Shown: positions 25,415-34,091, numbered from the stretch's first letter. The stretch is 64,000 nt of DNA from Arthrobacter sp. Bi26 (GCF_918697925.1 NZ_CAKKMF010000001.1:1-64000), one strand, 5' to 3'. Notes: a model not told the origin generated them from the sequence alone. A program made the numbers and translations.

Positions 25415-25882
25415 CTACAGCCGTTCTACGTAATTCTTTGCGGTCTTGAAGTCCGAGTGGGTCGACTGCCGCAGGAGCCGGGCGGCCTTCGTCTTCTGGC
25501 CGTCGCGGGCCAGTGACTGGAGTTGCAGGAGGAGTTGGGGACTCAGGTGTCCGACGGCGAGCAGGGCGTCCTCGTGGCCGTGGCGGCTCCGCGAGGGGGC
25601 GGAGCCGATCTTGGCCAGCAGGGCGGAGCGGGCGTTGTCGGCCTGCTGCGTCTGCTGCTGGGAGTTCTGGCTGGGGCGCGTGGTGGCTTCAACCCGGGCG
25701 CGGGCAGCCTCGGCAGCCTGGACCTGTGCCGCGTAGTGGGCCAGGGACTTTACCGCCAGTTCCCGCTGATAGCGCTCGGCGTCGGAGATGCCGAAATTCC
25801 GCGGCTTCAGGGCTGTGGTCACCGCCCACAGCACCGCCGCCAGAATGAGGGCAGGCAACATGACTATCAGTACATCGCCCAT
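25415..25882 (-). CDS. Small membrane protein ending in the same 35-residue repeat
   Basis: 155 residues. The N-terminal membrane helix is ~5-25. A Gln/Ala/Arg-rich probably coiled region follows (~40-100), then a C-terminal 35-residue unit (121-155: LQSLARDGQKTKAARLL...) matching the two in the downstream gene. Its stop is 3 nt before that gene's ATG, so they form an operon. A perfect DnaA box (25908-25916) lies 26 nt upstream of the start. No known function; interaction between the two proteins is a reasonable inference. Confidence 0.65.
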   Translation of the reverse strand: MGDVLIVMLPALILAAVLWAVTTALKPRNFGISDAERYQRELAVKSLAHYAAQVQAAEAARARVEATTRPSQNSQQQTQQADNARSALLAKIGSAPSRSRHGHEDALLAVGHLSPQLLLQLQSLARDGQKTKAARLLRQSTHSDFKTAKNYVERL

Positions 25883-25907
25883 GTTTAGAGCTTATGCCAG
25901 ATTGCGG

Positions 25908-26374
25908 TTATCCACAGCATGTTCCGCACCGCGCGTACAGTGCGCCGCGGCTGGCGTCAATTCGGTGCGGCGGCATGAGTCCGGTCACAAAATGTGCACA
26001 TTGGGCGGCAAATGTGGCCTCCGGCGCCGCAGTCTATCCCCAGCTGCAAGGTGCAGGCTGTGGATGAAGCTTGGCGAAAAATGTTTTGTGTCCACAAGAT
26101 GAATCCAATGTTTCCGCAGGTCAAGTACGGATTTCGGGCTTAAATTTCTTTCTATCCACAGCTCTACCCACAGACTGTGCACAAGCATCTGGCACTAGTA
26201 CACAGGTTATCCACAGGGGAGCGGGGCTGCCGGGTTGGTGCCTGACCGATCGGCGGATAACGTTGCAGGATATCGGGCCTGGGAAGCGGAAATCCTGCGG
26301 TAGCCAGGTGATGTCAACCGGGGCCCAGCCCCCGGATCCCGGTGGCACACAAGCCGCACCAACGCTGTGGATAA
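25908..26374. other. DnaA-box cluster upstream of dnaB
   Basis: Perfect TTATCCACA boxes occur at 25908-25916 and 26207-26215, and as the reverse complement at 26366-26374. One-mismatch versions are at 26152-26160 (CTATCCACA) and 26059-26067 (TGTGGATGA, reverse). The 730-nt gap 25883-26612 has AT-richer patches and no gene I can support. It may regulate dnaB and the upstream membrane-protein pair, or titrate DnaA. Confidence 0.65.
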
Positions 26375-26453
26375 CGGCGGTGTCGGATCGGCGCGAACTG
26401 TCGGAGCTGACTGATAAGAATTGAGCGGCCGGCATGTGCCGGGCTTTGCCGCT

Positions 26454-26557
26454 GGGCATCACAGCATCACAGCATCGGGCATCACAGCAGTTGGGCATCA
26501 CGGCTGTTGGGCATCAAGGCACAGGGCATTAAGGCGCAGGGCATTAAGGCACTGGGC
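26454..26557 (+). repeat. Degenerate 15-16-nt tandem repeat before dnaB
   Basis: Seven unit starts (26454, 26477, 26493, 26509, 26524, 26539, 26554) begin with GGGCA, mostly GGGCATCA or GGGCATTA, with spacing 23, 16, 16, 15, 15 and 15. The array ends about 55 nt before the dnaB start codon, so it is probably in the promoter or 5' untranslated region. Confidence 0.75.
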
Positions 26558-26612
26558 ACACGCGCTGCGGCGAACGGATATCCGCCACGGCACACAATGA
26601 AGGACGGCAGTT

Positions 26613-27998
26613 TTGTCAGTTACGCATCTGGACTCAGTCGAGGGTACGCGGGGAGGCGAGGGCAGCCGCAAGCCCCCGCAGGACATCCCCGCGGAGCAGT
26701 CAGTCCTGGGCGGCATGATGCTGTCCAAGGACGCCATCGCCGACGTCGTCGAGATCCTGCGTGGCCAGGACTTCTACCGTCCGGCCCACGAAACCATTTA
26801 CGAGGCCATCATCGACCTCTACGGCCGGGGCGAACCGGCTGACGCCGTGACGGTCTCGGACGAGCTGACCAAGCGCGGCGAAATCAACAGGATCGGCGGC
26901 CCCGCCTACCTGCACGAACTCATCCAGACCGTCCCCACGGCCGCGAACGCCGGTTATTACGCCGAAATCGTGGGCGAACGCGCGGTCCTGCGCCGCCTCG
27001 TCAATGCCGGCACCAAGATTGTCCAGCTCGGCTACGGACAGGACGGCGAGGTCGAAGACCTGGTCAACCAGGCCCAGGCCGAGGTCTACGCCGTCGCCGA
27101 ACGCCGGACCGCCGAGGACTATGTGGTCCTCAAGGACGTCATGGAATCCACCGTTGACGAGATCGAGGCCTCGGGCCACCGGGGCGAGGGCATGGTGGGC
27201 GTCCCCACCGGCTTCTATGAGCTCGACGAACTGACCCACGGCCTGCATCCGGGCCAGATGATCGTTATCGCCGCCCGCCCGGCAGTCGGCAAATCCACGT
27301 TCGCGCTGGACTTCGCCCGCTCGGCAGCCATCAAGAACAACCTCGCAACCGTCATGTTTTCCCTCGAAATGGGCCGCAACGAGATCGCCATGCGCCTGCT
27401 GTCCGCCGAGGCAACCATTGGTCTCCAGGACCTCCGCAAGGGCACCATCAAAGACGAGCAGTGGTCCAAGATCGCCACCACCATGGGCCGCATGAACGAT
27501 GCCCCGCTGTTCATCGATGACAGCCCCAACATGTCGCTGATGGAAATCCGGGCCAAATGCCGGCGCCTGAAGCAGCAGCATGATCTCAAGCTCGTGATCC
27601 TGGACTACCTGCAGCTCATGAGCTCGGGCAAGAAGGTGGAATCCCGCCAGCAGGAAGTCTCCGAGTTCTCCCGCGCCCTCAAGCTCCTGGCCAAGGAACT
27701 CCAGGTGCCGGTGATCGCGCTGTCGCAGCTGAACCGTGGCTCCGAGCAGCGCCAGGACAAGCGGCCCATGGTCTCGGACCTGCGCGAATCCGGCTCAATC
27801 GAGCAGGATGCCGACATGGTGATCCTGCTGCACCGCGAAGACGTCTATGACAAGGAGTCCCCCCGCGCCGGCGAGGCGGACATCCTGATCGCCAAGCACC
27901 GTAACGGCCCCACAAAGGACATTGTGGTGGCCTTCCAGGGCCACTACTCGCGGTTTGCCAACATGGCGGCCGACGCCGGCGGTGGCGGCGGCTTCTAG
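26613..27998 (+). CDS. dnaB: Replicative DNA helicase
   Basis: 461 residues. The N-terminal domain (~20-130) begins PPQDIPAEQSVLGGMM and binds the primase/loader. A linker leads to the RecA-like motor with Walker A ARPAVGKST (221-229), Walker B LVILDYLQLM and arginine-finger-bearing motifs near SDLRESGSIEQDADMV. No intein interrupts it. The start is TTG 26613, supported by AAGGA about 8 nt upstream; the ATG at 26596 is out of frame. It unwinds DNA at the replication fork. Its upstream region carries DnaA boxes and a tandem repeat. Confidence 0.95.
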   Translation: MSVTHLDSVEGTRGGEGSRKPPQDIPAEQSVLGGMMLSKDAIADVVEILRGQDFYRPAHETIYEAIIDLYGRGEPADAVTVSDELTKRGEINRIGGPAYLHELIQTVPTAANAGYYAEIVGERAVLRRLVNAGTKIVQLGYGQDGEVEDLVNQAQAEVYAVAERRTAEDYVVLKDVMESTVDEIEASGHRGEGMVGVPTGFYELDELTHGLHPGQMIVIAARPAVGKSTFALDFARSAAIKNNLATVMFSLEMGRNEIAMRLLSAEATIGLQDLRKGTIKDEQWSKIATTMGRMNDAPLFIDDSPNMSLMEIRAKCRRLKQQHDLKLVILDYLQLMSSGKKVESRQQEVSEFSRALKLLAKELQVPVIALSQLNRGSEQRQDKRPMVSDLRESGSIEQDADMVILLHREDVYDKESPRAGEADILIAKHRNGPTKDIVVAFQGHYSRFANMAADAGGGGGF

Positions 27999-28004
27999 CC
28001 GGCC

Positions 28005-28979
28005 CTAGGCCCCGCCTGCCGCGAGCAGGTGGTTGGGCAGCCGGTTTCCCGGCGCCCGGCCGCGGATTTCCAGCAGTTCGCGGGCATGGGCGTGGAGCCG
28101 GACGTCTTCCCCGGACACCGGTACCCACTGCGGAATCGGGACCGAGGTGCCGGTCTCGTCGCGGGCGACCATGACTGTCAGGCAGTAGGTGGTGAGGTTC
28201 AGCTCGCGCCCCTTGGGATCTCCGGACCGGACATGGACAGCGATGTGCATGCCCTTGGTGCCGGTGTAGACCAGCCGGGCCTCGACCTCCACGACGTGGC
28301 CGATCAGCAGCGGCCGGTAGAACCGCACGCCGCCGGAGAACACGGCCACGGTATCCTTCCCGCAGTAGCGGGACGCGCAGACGTAAGCGGCCTCGTCGAT
28401 CCACTTCATGACGATGCCGCCGTGGACCTTGCCGCCCCAGTTCACGTCCGTGGGCGCCGCCATGAACCGCAGCACCACCCGCTCGGCCGTGCCGGCGTCG
28501 GTATATTCCTGTCCGCTCATGGCCTGGACGATGTCCTCGCGGACCTTGATCCGGGCCAGAGCGTCGTCCCGCTGCTCGATTTCTTCCGGCGTCACGGGTT
28601 CAAACTGAGGCACCGGGATGGGCTTGCCGTCTGCGCCCACTGCCACGAAGATCACGATGCACTGGCTGCGCATGGTGGCAGCTCCGCCCTTGGGGTCCCC
28701 TGAGGACACCACGGTGCGGATATGCATCGAAGAGCGCCCGGTGTACACGATCGTGGCCTCGACCTCCACCATGTCGCCGCTGTTGACCGGGTCCGCGAAG
28801 TGGATGTTTCCCACGTAGGCCGTCACGCAGTACGACTTTGCCCAGCCGACGGCGGCGGCATAGGCCGCCTTGTCCACCCACTCGAGCACGGTGCCGGCGT
28901 CGACCGAGCCACTGTGGCCGACATCGGTGGGGGCCGCCAGGAAGCGCAGGGTCACGGAATTGGGCGCGTTCTCGCTCAT
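28005..28979 (-). CDS. Double-hotdog acyl-CoA thioesterase
   Basis: 324 residues made of two hotdog domains. Each half starts with nearly the same motif, LRFLAAPTDV near residue 10 and LRFMAAPTDV near 170, followed by WVDKAAY or WIDEAAY. Each also has a YTGxxxMHI strand and SGDPKG. It hydrolyses acyl-CoA to free acid and CoA in the cytoplasm; chain length is not evident. It is transcribed toward dnaB (convergent, 6 nt apart). Confidence 0.88.
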   Translation of the reverse strand: MSENAPNSVTLRFLAAPTDVGHSGSVDAGTVLEWVDKAAYAAAVGWAKSYCVTAYVGNIHFADPVNSGDMVEVEATIVYTGRSSMHIRTVVSSGDPKGGAATMRSQCIVIFVAVGADGKPIPVPQFEPVTPEEIEQRDDALARIKVREDIVQAMSGQEYTDAGTAERVVLRFMAAPTDVNWGGKVHGGIVMKWIDEAAYVCASRYCGKDTVAVFSGGVRFYRPLLIGHVVEVEARLVYTGTKGMHIAVHVRSGDPKGRELNLTTYCLTVMVARDETGTSVPIPQWVPVSGEDVRLHAHARELLEIRGRAPGNRLPNHLLAAGGA

Positions 28980-29074
28980 GCTGCGAGTTTACTGAAAGGC
29001 CCGGCAGGAGCCGCCGGCAGGCGACACAATCGCTGTCCGGGACGCCATAACCGGGACAGTGTCAGGCGGTGGCA

Positions 29075-29121
29075 CGAACGACGGCGGGCAGTCACCAAGG
29101 GTGACTGCCCGCCGTCGTTCG
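29075..29121. terminator. Perfect 22-bp hairpin downstream of doxX-like gene
   Basis: The 22-nt arms at 29075-29096 and 29100-29121 are perfectly complementary with loop AAG. It lies between the DoxX stop (29143) and the thioesterase start (28979), both on the minus strand. No U-tract follows, so termination strength is uncertain, but it should separate the two transcripts. Confidence 0.6.
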
Positions 29122-29142
29122 CTGATTGCCTTTGGCGAAGCC

Positions 29143-29577
29143 TTAGGCGAGGACGCTGAGCTTCGAGTTGCTGCGGCCGAAGAGGGCCCGGTCAGCGGAG
29201 AGCTTGCCCGCGCCGACAAGGGCCACGGCCAGGGCGGCGGCGGCCAGGATCAGGACCAGCTCGTAGCCGCCGGTGGCGACAAAGACGCCGGCGGAGGCGT
29301 GGACCAGGAACAGGGCGCCGAGCATGTCCAGCGCAAGGAGGGCGGCGAAGACCCGGGTGAGGACGCCCAGGATCAGTGCGACCCCGCCGACGAGTTCGAG
29401 GGTGGCGACGAAGGGGGCCACCGCCTGGGCTGCCGGGACGCCCATCTGGGAGAAAGCCGCCTGGGTGCCGGCGATGGTGAATTCGTTGAACTTCTGCCAG
29501 CCGTGGGCGGCGAACAGGAAGCCCGTGATGACGCGCAGGATGGTCCGGGCGGAGGTGGTCAGTGCGGGCTGGTTCAT
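29143..29577 (-). CDS. DoxX family membrane protein
   Basis: 144 residues with four predicted helices. The DoxX signature is present: RVITGFLFAAHGWQKFNEF near the N-terminus, then ELVGGVALILGVLTRVFAALLALDMLGA. DoxX-like proteins are quinone- or redox-linked membrane components with poorly defined roles. The upstream region shared with the divergent MATE gene holds a well-formed nested palindrome, so expression is probably controlled by a dimeric repressor encoded elsewhere. Confidence 0.85.
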   Translation of the reverse strand: MNQPALTTSARTILRVITGFLFAAHGWQKFNEFTIAGTQAAFSQMGVPAAQAVAPFVATLELVGGVALILGVLTRVFAALLALDMLGALFLVHASAGVFVATGGYELVLILAAAALAVALVGAGKLSADRALFGRSNSKLSVLA

Positions 29578-29632
29578 TACGTGCCTTTTCTAGAGTCTGG
29601 GTGCTGCGGCGGGCGGGCCGCAGCAGCGCAAA

Positions 29633-29690
29633 AGTTGTATGTTCAACTCTTATGGTTCCGTCATTTACTTGAAATGTCAACCAAATGACG
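29633..29690. promoter_or_regulatory. Operator region between doxX-like and MATE genes
   Basis: CGTCATTT (29659-29666) and AAATGACG (29683-29690) flank TTGA-AATG-TCAA (29669-29680), giving a 32-bp nested palindrome. A second repeat AGTTG/CAACT lies at 29633-29648. The layout suggests a MarR- or TetR-type binding site controlling one or both genes. Confidence 0.5.
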
Positions 29691-29727
29691 TTCTGTGGCT
29701 ATTCTTGTGCCCGGCTAGGGTTAAGCC

Positions 29728-31083
29728 GTGCATCCTTCCCCGCCGCTGTCCACGACCCTGCCGCCGGCTACAGGGCACCGGCGGGAAATCCTGCGCCTGG
29801 CCGTGCCGGCCTTCGGCGCGCTGATCGCCGAGCCGTTGTTCCTGCTCGCGGATTCGGCAATTGTGGGCCATCTCGGCGTGGCCGAGCTGGCCGGCGTGGG
29901 GCTGGCATCGGCGGTCCTTCACACGGCAGTTGGACTCATGGTGTTCCTGGCATACTCCACGACGCCGGCCGTGGCGCGGGCCATCGGCAACGGCCAGCTG
30001 GCGAAAGCCCTCGCCGTTGGACGCGACGGCGTCTGGCTGGCGCTCCTGCTGGGATTCGTCCTGGCGGCCGCCGGGTTCCTGGCCGCCGGGCCGCTCCTGG
30101 ACCTGATGGGCGCCCGCGGTGAGGTGCATGGGTTTGCCGTGGACTACCTGCGCGGGTCCATGCCGGGCCTCGTGGCGATGCTGCTCATCTTCGCGGGCAC
30201 CGGGGTGCTGCGCGGACTCCAGGACACCCGGACCCCGCTGATCGTCGCCGCCGCCGGTTTCACACTGAACATCGCGCTGAACCTGGTCCTCGTCTACGGG
30301 ATGGGCTGGTCCGTGACCGGCTCGGCCGTGGGCACGAGCATCGCGCAGTGGGCCATGGCAACCGTCTATGTGCTGATCGTCCGGCGCAACGCCCGCAACA
30401 ACGGGGTGTCCCTGCGGCCGGACTGGCGCGGCATCCGGGCCCTGACCAGGGTGGGCTCCTGGCTGATGCTGCGCACGCTCAGCCTTCGCATCGCGATTCT
30501 CGCCACGGTGGTGGTGGTCACCGCCCAGGGTCCCGTCAATCTCGCCGCGCACCAACTGGCCATGACCATCTTCACGTTCTTCGCCTTCGCGCTGGACGCC
30601 CTCGCGATCGCCGCCCAGGCCCTGATCGGCAAGGAACTCGGTGCGGCCCGGCCGGTGGCGGCACGCGCGCTGACGCGCACCATGACGCGGTGGGGGCTCG
30701 GCTTCGGCGCACTGACCGGGATCCTCCTGGCTGCCGCGGCGCCATGGGCAGGCGCCCTCTTCACGTCCGACGCCGACGTCCGGGCGGCGCTGACCCTCGC
30801 CCTTTGGGTGCTCGCCGCCGGGCAGCCGCTGGCCGGTTACGTCTTTGTCCTCGACGGCGTCCTCATCGGCGCGGGCGACGCCCGCTATCTGGCGATCGCC
30901 GGCGTCGTCAATCTCGCGGCCTACCTGCCGCTGCTGCTGGCCGTCGGGTATTCCGGCGCCGGCGCCGGCGCGGGATTGCTCTGGCTGTGGGCCGCCTTCT
31001 CCCTGGGCTACATGGCGGCGCGGGCGCTGACGCTTGGCCTCCGGGCCCGGACGGAGAAGTGGATGGTCCTCGGCGCGCGCTGA
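29728..31083 (+). CDS. MATE family efflux transporter (DinF-like)
   Basis: 451 residues, 12 predicted helices in two homologous halves. The first helix region reads LRLAVPAFGALIAEPLFLLADSAIVGHLG, the standard MATE start; the second half begins near residue 230. Members expel cationic drugs or metabolites using ion gradients, and the DinF branch is linked to DNA damage or oxidative stress in some bacteria. The start is GTG 29728. Upstream is the palindromic operator region shared with the divergent DoxX gene. Confidence 0.88.
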   Translation: MHPSPPLSTTLPPATGHRREILRLAVPAFGALIAEPLFLLADSAIVGHLGVAELAGVGLASAVLHTAVGLMVFLAYSTTPAVARAIGNGQLAKALAVGRDGVWLALLLGFVLAAAGFLAAGPLLDLMGARGEVHGFAVDYLRGSMPGLVAMLLIFAGTGVLRGLQDTRTPLIVAAAGFTLNIALNLVLVYGMGWSVTGSAVGTSIAQWAMATVYVLIVRRNARNNGVSLRPDWRGIRALTRVGSWLMLRTLSLRIAILATVVVVTAQGPVNLAAHQLAMTIFTFFAFALDALAIAAQALIGKELGAARPVAARALTRTMTRWGLGFGALTGILLAAAAPWAGALFTSDADVRAALTLALWVLAAGQPLAGYVFVLDGVLIGAGDARYLAIAGVVNLAAYLPLLLAVGYSGAGAGAGLLWLWAAFSLGYMAARALTLGLRARTEKWMVLGAR

Positions 31084-31173
31084 GTGCGCTGAGCAGGAAC
31101 CGCGGGCGGGCGCACTGAGCCGGCCCGGCCAGCAGACGCGCGGGCAGTGGCGGCTTCGCACTAAACTGGACGG

Positions 31174-31767
31174 GTGACTCTTCCCGCAGCGCCTGACGCG
31201 ACCCCTGCCATCCGCGCCGCGGCCGACCTCTGGAAGCCCGTGCTTCTCAGGGCGGCCGTTGCGCTCGTGTTTGGTGCCGTGACCGTGTTCTGGGCCGCGC
31301 CGTCCGAGGCCGGCATGGGCTGGGCCGGCGGCCTCTACCTGCTGGCCACCGGTGTGGTCATGATCTGGGGCCTGCCCAAGACCGGGTTCCGCCCCCGGGA
31401 AGGCGCCGGCAGGATCCTCTCCGCCGGCGGAGCAGCCCTGGCTGGAGCCGGCGCGGCCGTGGCCCTGATCCCCGCCCCACTCGTCTTCGGAACGATCGCG
31501 GCCCTTGGCCTGGGCGTGGCCGGCGCCGCGGAACTGTCCGCGGGCATTCTCGCCCGCGGCCGGTCCGTACTGGCCCGCGACTGGATCGCCTCCGGCGTGA
31601 TCGGGCTGGGCACCGCGATCGCGCTGCCGTTCTTCATCGGCCTCGGCCCGCACGCACTCCTCGGCGTTGCGGGCGGCGGGGCCATCATCAGCGGCGTCCT
31701 GTGGATGCTGTCCGGCCTGACCCTGCGGCATGATGCTCCGGGCGATTCCGCGGAGGCCGTAAACTAG
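31174..31767 (+). CDS. Hypothetical membrane protein (HdeD/DUF308-like)
   Basis: 197 residues with six or so predicted helices arranged as short hydrophobic pairs, rich in Ala and Gly. The overall pattern recalls HdeD/DUF308 proteins but no decisive motif is seen. The start is GTG 31174. It is followed on the same strand by another small membrane protein, with 84 nt between. No function assigned. Confidence 0.65.
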   Translation: MTLPAAPDATPAIRAAADLWKPVLLRAAVALVFGAVTVFWAAPSEAGMGWAGGLYLLATGVVMIWGLPKTGFRPREGAGRILSAGGAALAGAGAAVALIPAPLVFGTIAALGLGVAGAAELSAGILARGRSVLARDWIASGVIGLGTAIALPFFIGLGPHALLGVAGGGAIISGVLWMLSGLTLRHDAPGDSAEAVN

Positions 31768-31851
31768 TACCGACAGGTTCTACCCGGCGTAGAACAATTG
31801 CGGTAACAAGACAGCCACGCTTCCCTGCGCGGGCTGCAGGAGGAAAACACC

Positions 31852-32214
31852 TTGGCACAGCAGAAACCCGGAGCGCCCCGCAGCCTGCGGAACTCGGTCA
31901 AGGGGCCGCTCATGTTCTCCGCGTTCTGGGCCGTGGTGATGTTCTTTGGCGTCCTGATCTTCGCCTCGGGCGGCAGCGCCCGCTCACCCCGGTTCGACCT
32001 CGCGTTCATCGGCGCCGGGATCGCCTTCATTGTGATCCTGGTGGTGGCCGCCATGCTCGCGATGAGCCACAAGGACAACCCCGAGGACCTGGGCAAGGGC
32101 TCCGGCGTCAACCTCAGTTCCAAGCACCCGTCCTCCGGCCACGGCGGCCCGTCAGCGCGGCCCCGCCCCGAGGCCGGCCCCGGCGATTCCCGTGATGGCG
32201 GCCCGCAGGCCTAA
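31852..32214 (+). CDS. Small two-helix membrane protein, unknown function
   Basis: 120 residues. Two predicted membrane helices at ~20-42 and ~52-72 are followed by a hydrophilic Gly/Pro/Ser-rich tail of ~45 residues. TTG 31852 is taken as the start because AGGAGG is placed about 8 nt upstream. The sequence AFWAVVMFFGVLIFASGG recalls small actinobacterial integral membrane proteins of unknown role. Confidence 0.65.
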   Translation: MAQQKPGAPRSLRNSVKGPLMFSAFWAVVMFFGVLIFASGGSARSPRFDLAFIGAGIAFIVILVVAAMLAMSHKDNPEDLGKGSGVNLSSKHPSSGHGGPSARPRPEAGPGDSRDGGPQA

Positions 32215-32285
32215 CACCGCAGGCCTCACAGCGCAGGCCTGACGGCGCAGTTTTAACAGAAGGCCACGGCCCGCGGCCGTCGCCG

Positions 32286-32828
32286 TCAGGACGCGGCTTT
32301 CCGGGCCCGGTACGCGGCCACGTGGGCGCGGTTGGCACAGTTGCCCGTGTCGCAGTAGCGCTTCGAGCGGTTGCGGCTCAGATCCAGCACGACGGCGTCG
32401 CAGTCGTCCGCGGCGCACACCAGCAGGCGGTCCATTTCCTTGCTGCGGATCACGTCAACGATCGCCATGGCCGCCTCCGTACTCATCCGGTCGGCCAGCG
32501 GAGCCTCCGGGGTGGTGGCGTGCAAGTGCCAGTCCCACGGAACATGCTTGACCAGCTGGGGCAGCGCCCTGGCCTCCCGGAGCAACCGGTTCACGGTCTC
32601 GGCGGCAGTGGCCTCGTCCGCCAGCCAGAGCTCGGCGAGCTCGCCGCGCAGGTACCGCACGCTTGCCAGCTCGGCCTCATCCCGGGTCCGGGAACCGGTG
32701 AAGCCCTCGGCCTCCAGGAAGTCGTCCAGATCCTTGGCGGTGGCCAGATGTTCCTCACCGTTGGCCGCCGTGTTGATGAGGTTGACCACAGAACGCAGGG
32801 CAACTTCCGTGTCAGGGGCAAAAACCAT
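32286..32828 (-). CDS. CGNR zinc-finger protein with ABATE domain
   Basis: 180 residues. The N-terminal ABATE-type domain begins FAPDTEVALRSVVNLINT. The C-terminal CGNR finger has C138, C143, C159 and C164 in CAADDCDAVVLDLSRNRSKR then YCDTGNCANRAHVAAYRARK. The family is thought to bind nucleic acid as transcription regulators. It is divergent from the EamA transporter (71 nt between starts), a frequent regulator-exporter pairing, so it may control that gene. Confidence 0.85.
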   Translation of the reverse strand: MVFAPDTEVALRSVVNLINTAANGEEHLATAKDLDDFLEAEGFTGSRTRDEAELASVRYLRGELAELWLADEATAAETVNRLLREARALPQLVKHVPWDWHLHATTPEAPLADRMSTEAAMAIVDVIRSKEMDRLLVCAADDCDAVVLDLSRNRSKRYCDTGNCANRAHVAAYRARKAAS

Positions 32829-32899
32829 CTTGACTCCTTACCTTGTCCGGGCGTAATGTCATGAGCATAACCCTATTTTACTCCTGACAGGAGATTGCC

Positions 32900-33997
32900 G
32901 TGTCTGCCCCCCAACGCCCCGTCGCCGCCCCGGTACGAGACCTTGCCGCCCAGCGGCCTGCCTCCGAACCGGGCAGCGCCGCGCAGGGCGCGAGCCAGGG
33001 TGCCACACAGGCTGCCAATCGGACCGGAGCGGCATCAGGCTTCATGGCCTCCGGCCTGGGCGTCGCCCTGTTTTCGTCCGCGGTGTTCGGGCTCTCCGGA
33101 TCATTCGCCAAGGCGCTCCTGGAAACGGGCTGGACACCCGGCGCGGCCGTCACGGCCCGGCTCACGGGCGCGGCCCTGATTCTGGCCATCCCCGCCATTC
33201 CCGCCCTGCGCGGGCGGTGGCACCAGCTCCGGGACAACTGGCTGACCGTCGTGCTGTTTGGATTCATCGGCGTCGCGGCATGCCAGCTGTTTTACTTCAA
33301 CGCAGTGTCCCGGCTCTCGGTCGGCGTCGCCCTGCTGCTGGAGTACCTCGCGCCGGTCCTGATCGTGCTCTGGCTGTGGGCCGTCAGCCGAAAACGGCCG
33401 CGGCCACTGACCATTGCCGGCACGCTCCTGTCCCTCGGCGGGCTGGTCCTGGTCCTGGACCTCACGGGAGCCGTGAAGGTCGACTTCATCGGCGTGCTGT
33501 GGGGGATCGCGGCCGCCGTCTGCCTCGCCATCTACTTCTTCATCACCGCCAAGGAAAACGACACCCTCCCGCCCATCGTCCTGGCCTCCGGCGGGCTCAT
33601 GGTGGGCGCCATTGTCATGTGGCTGACCGCGGCAACCGGGCTGCTGCCGATGGCCTTCAGCACCGCCGACACCCGCCTGGGACCCTGGGTCACCCCGTGG
33701 TGGGTGGCGCTGGGCGGCCTCGTCGTCCTGGCCACGGTGGTGGCGTACGTGTCCGGAATTGTCGCCGCGCGGGCGCTCGGGTCGAAAGTCGCGTCCTTTG
33801 TCTCGCTCACCGAAGTGCTGTTCGCCGTCATCTGGGCGTGGCTGCTGCTGGGCGAACTGCCCGGACCCATCCAGCTCCTGGGCGGGCTCCTGATCGTCGG
33901 GGGCGTGGTCCTGGTCCGTCTGGACGAGCTCCGGGCACCGGCCGGCACCGGTGCGGCAGCACTGGATCACGCGAACGACTGCGAGCCCGTGCCGTAA
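32900..33997 (+). CDS. EamA-family (DMT) transporter
   Basis: 365 residues. A hydrophilic Ala/Gln-rich N-terminus of ~45 residues precedes ten predicted helices in two EamA halves (FSSAVFGLSGSFAKALLETG in the first; ASFVSLTEVLFAVIWAWLLLGE in the second). Such carriers export or import small metabolites, often amino acids or nucleobases. The start is GTG 32900, with AGGAGA upstream. It is divergent from the CGNR-finger gene. Confidence 0.87.
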   Translation: MSAPQRPVAAPVRDLAAQRPASEPGSAAQGASQGATQAANRTGAASGFMASGLGVALFSSAVFGLSGSFAKALLETGWTPGAAVTARLTGAALILAIPAIPALRGRWHQLRDNWLTVVLFGFIGVAACQLFYFNAVSRLSVGVALLLEYLAPVLIVLWLWAVSRKRPRPLTIAGTLLSLGGLVLVLDLTGAVKVDFIGVLWGIAAAVCLAIYFFITAKENDTLPPIVLASGGLMVGAIVMWLTAATGLLPMAFSTADTRLGPWVTPWWVALGGLVVLATVVAYVSGIVAARALGSKVASFVSLTEVLFAVIWAWLLLGELPGPIQLLGGLLIVGGVVLVRLDELRAPAGTGAAALDHANDCEPVP

Positions 33998-34091
33998 GCC
34001 ACCACCAGCGTTACCTCTCAGGTGCCTGCCGGGTGCCAGCATTCACGCCGGGGTCCTCGTTCCCGGGCCCGAAGGCACCTAGCATGGAGAT

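Noticed and set aside
26454..26557. Short regularly spaced repeats as a CRISPR array
   Set aside because: Units are contiguous, degenerate and only 15-16 nt, with no spacers and no cas genes.
25883..26612. Possible chromosomal origin of replication
   Set aside because: DnaA boxes are present but dnaA and dnaN are not in the window, and actinobacterial oriC normally lies between them. Reported as a DnaA-box cluster instead.
29677..31731. 684-codon minus-strand frame opposite the MATE gene
   Set aside because: Low-complexity Gly/Gln/Arg/His composition and no domains; the plus-strand MATE and small membrane genes explain the region.
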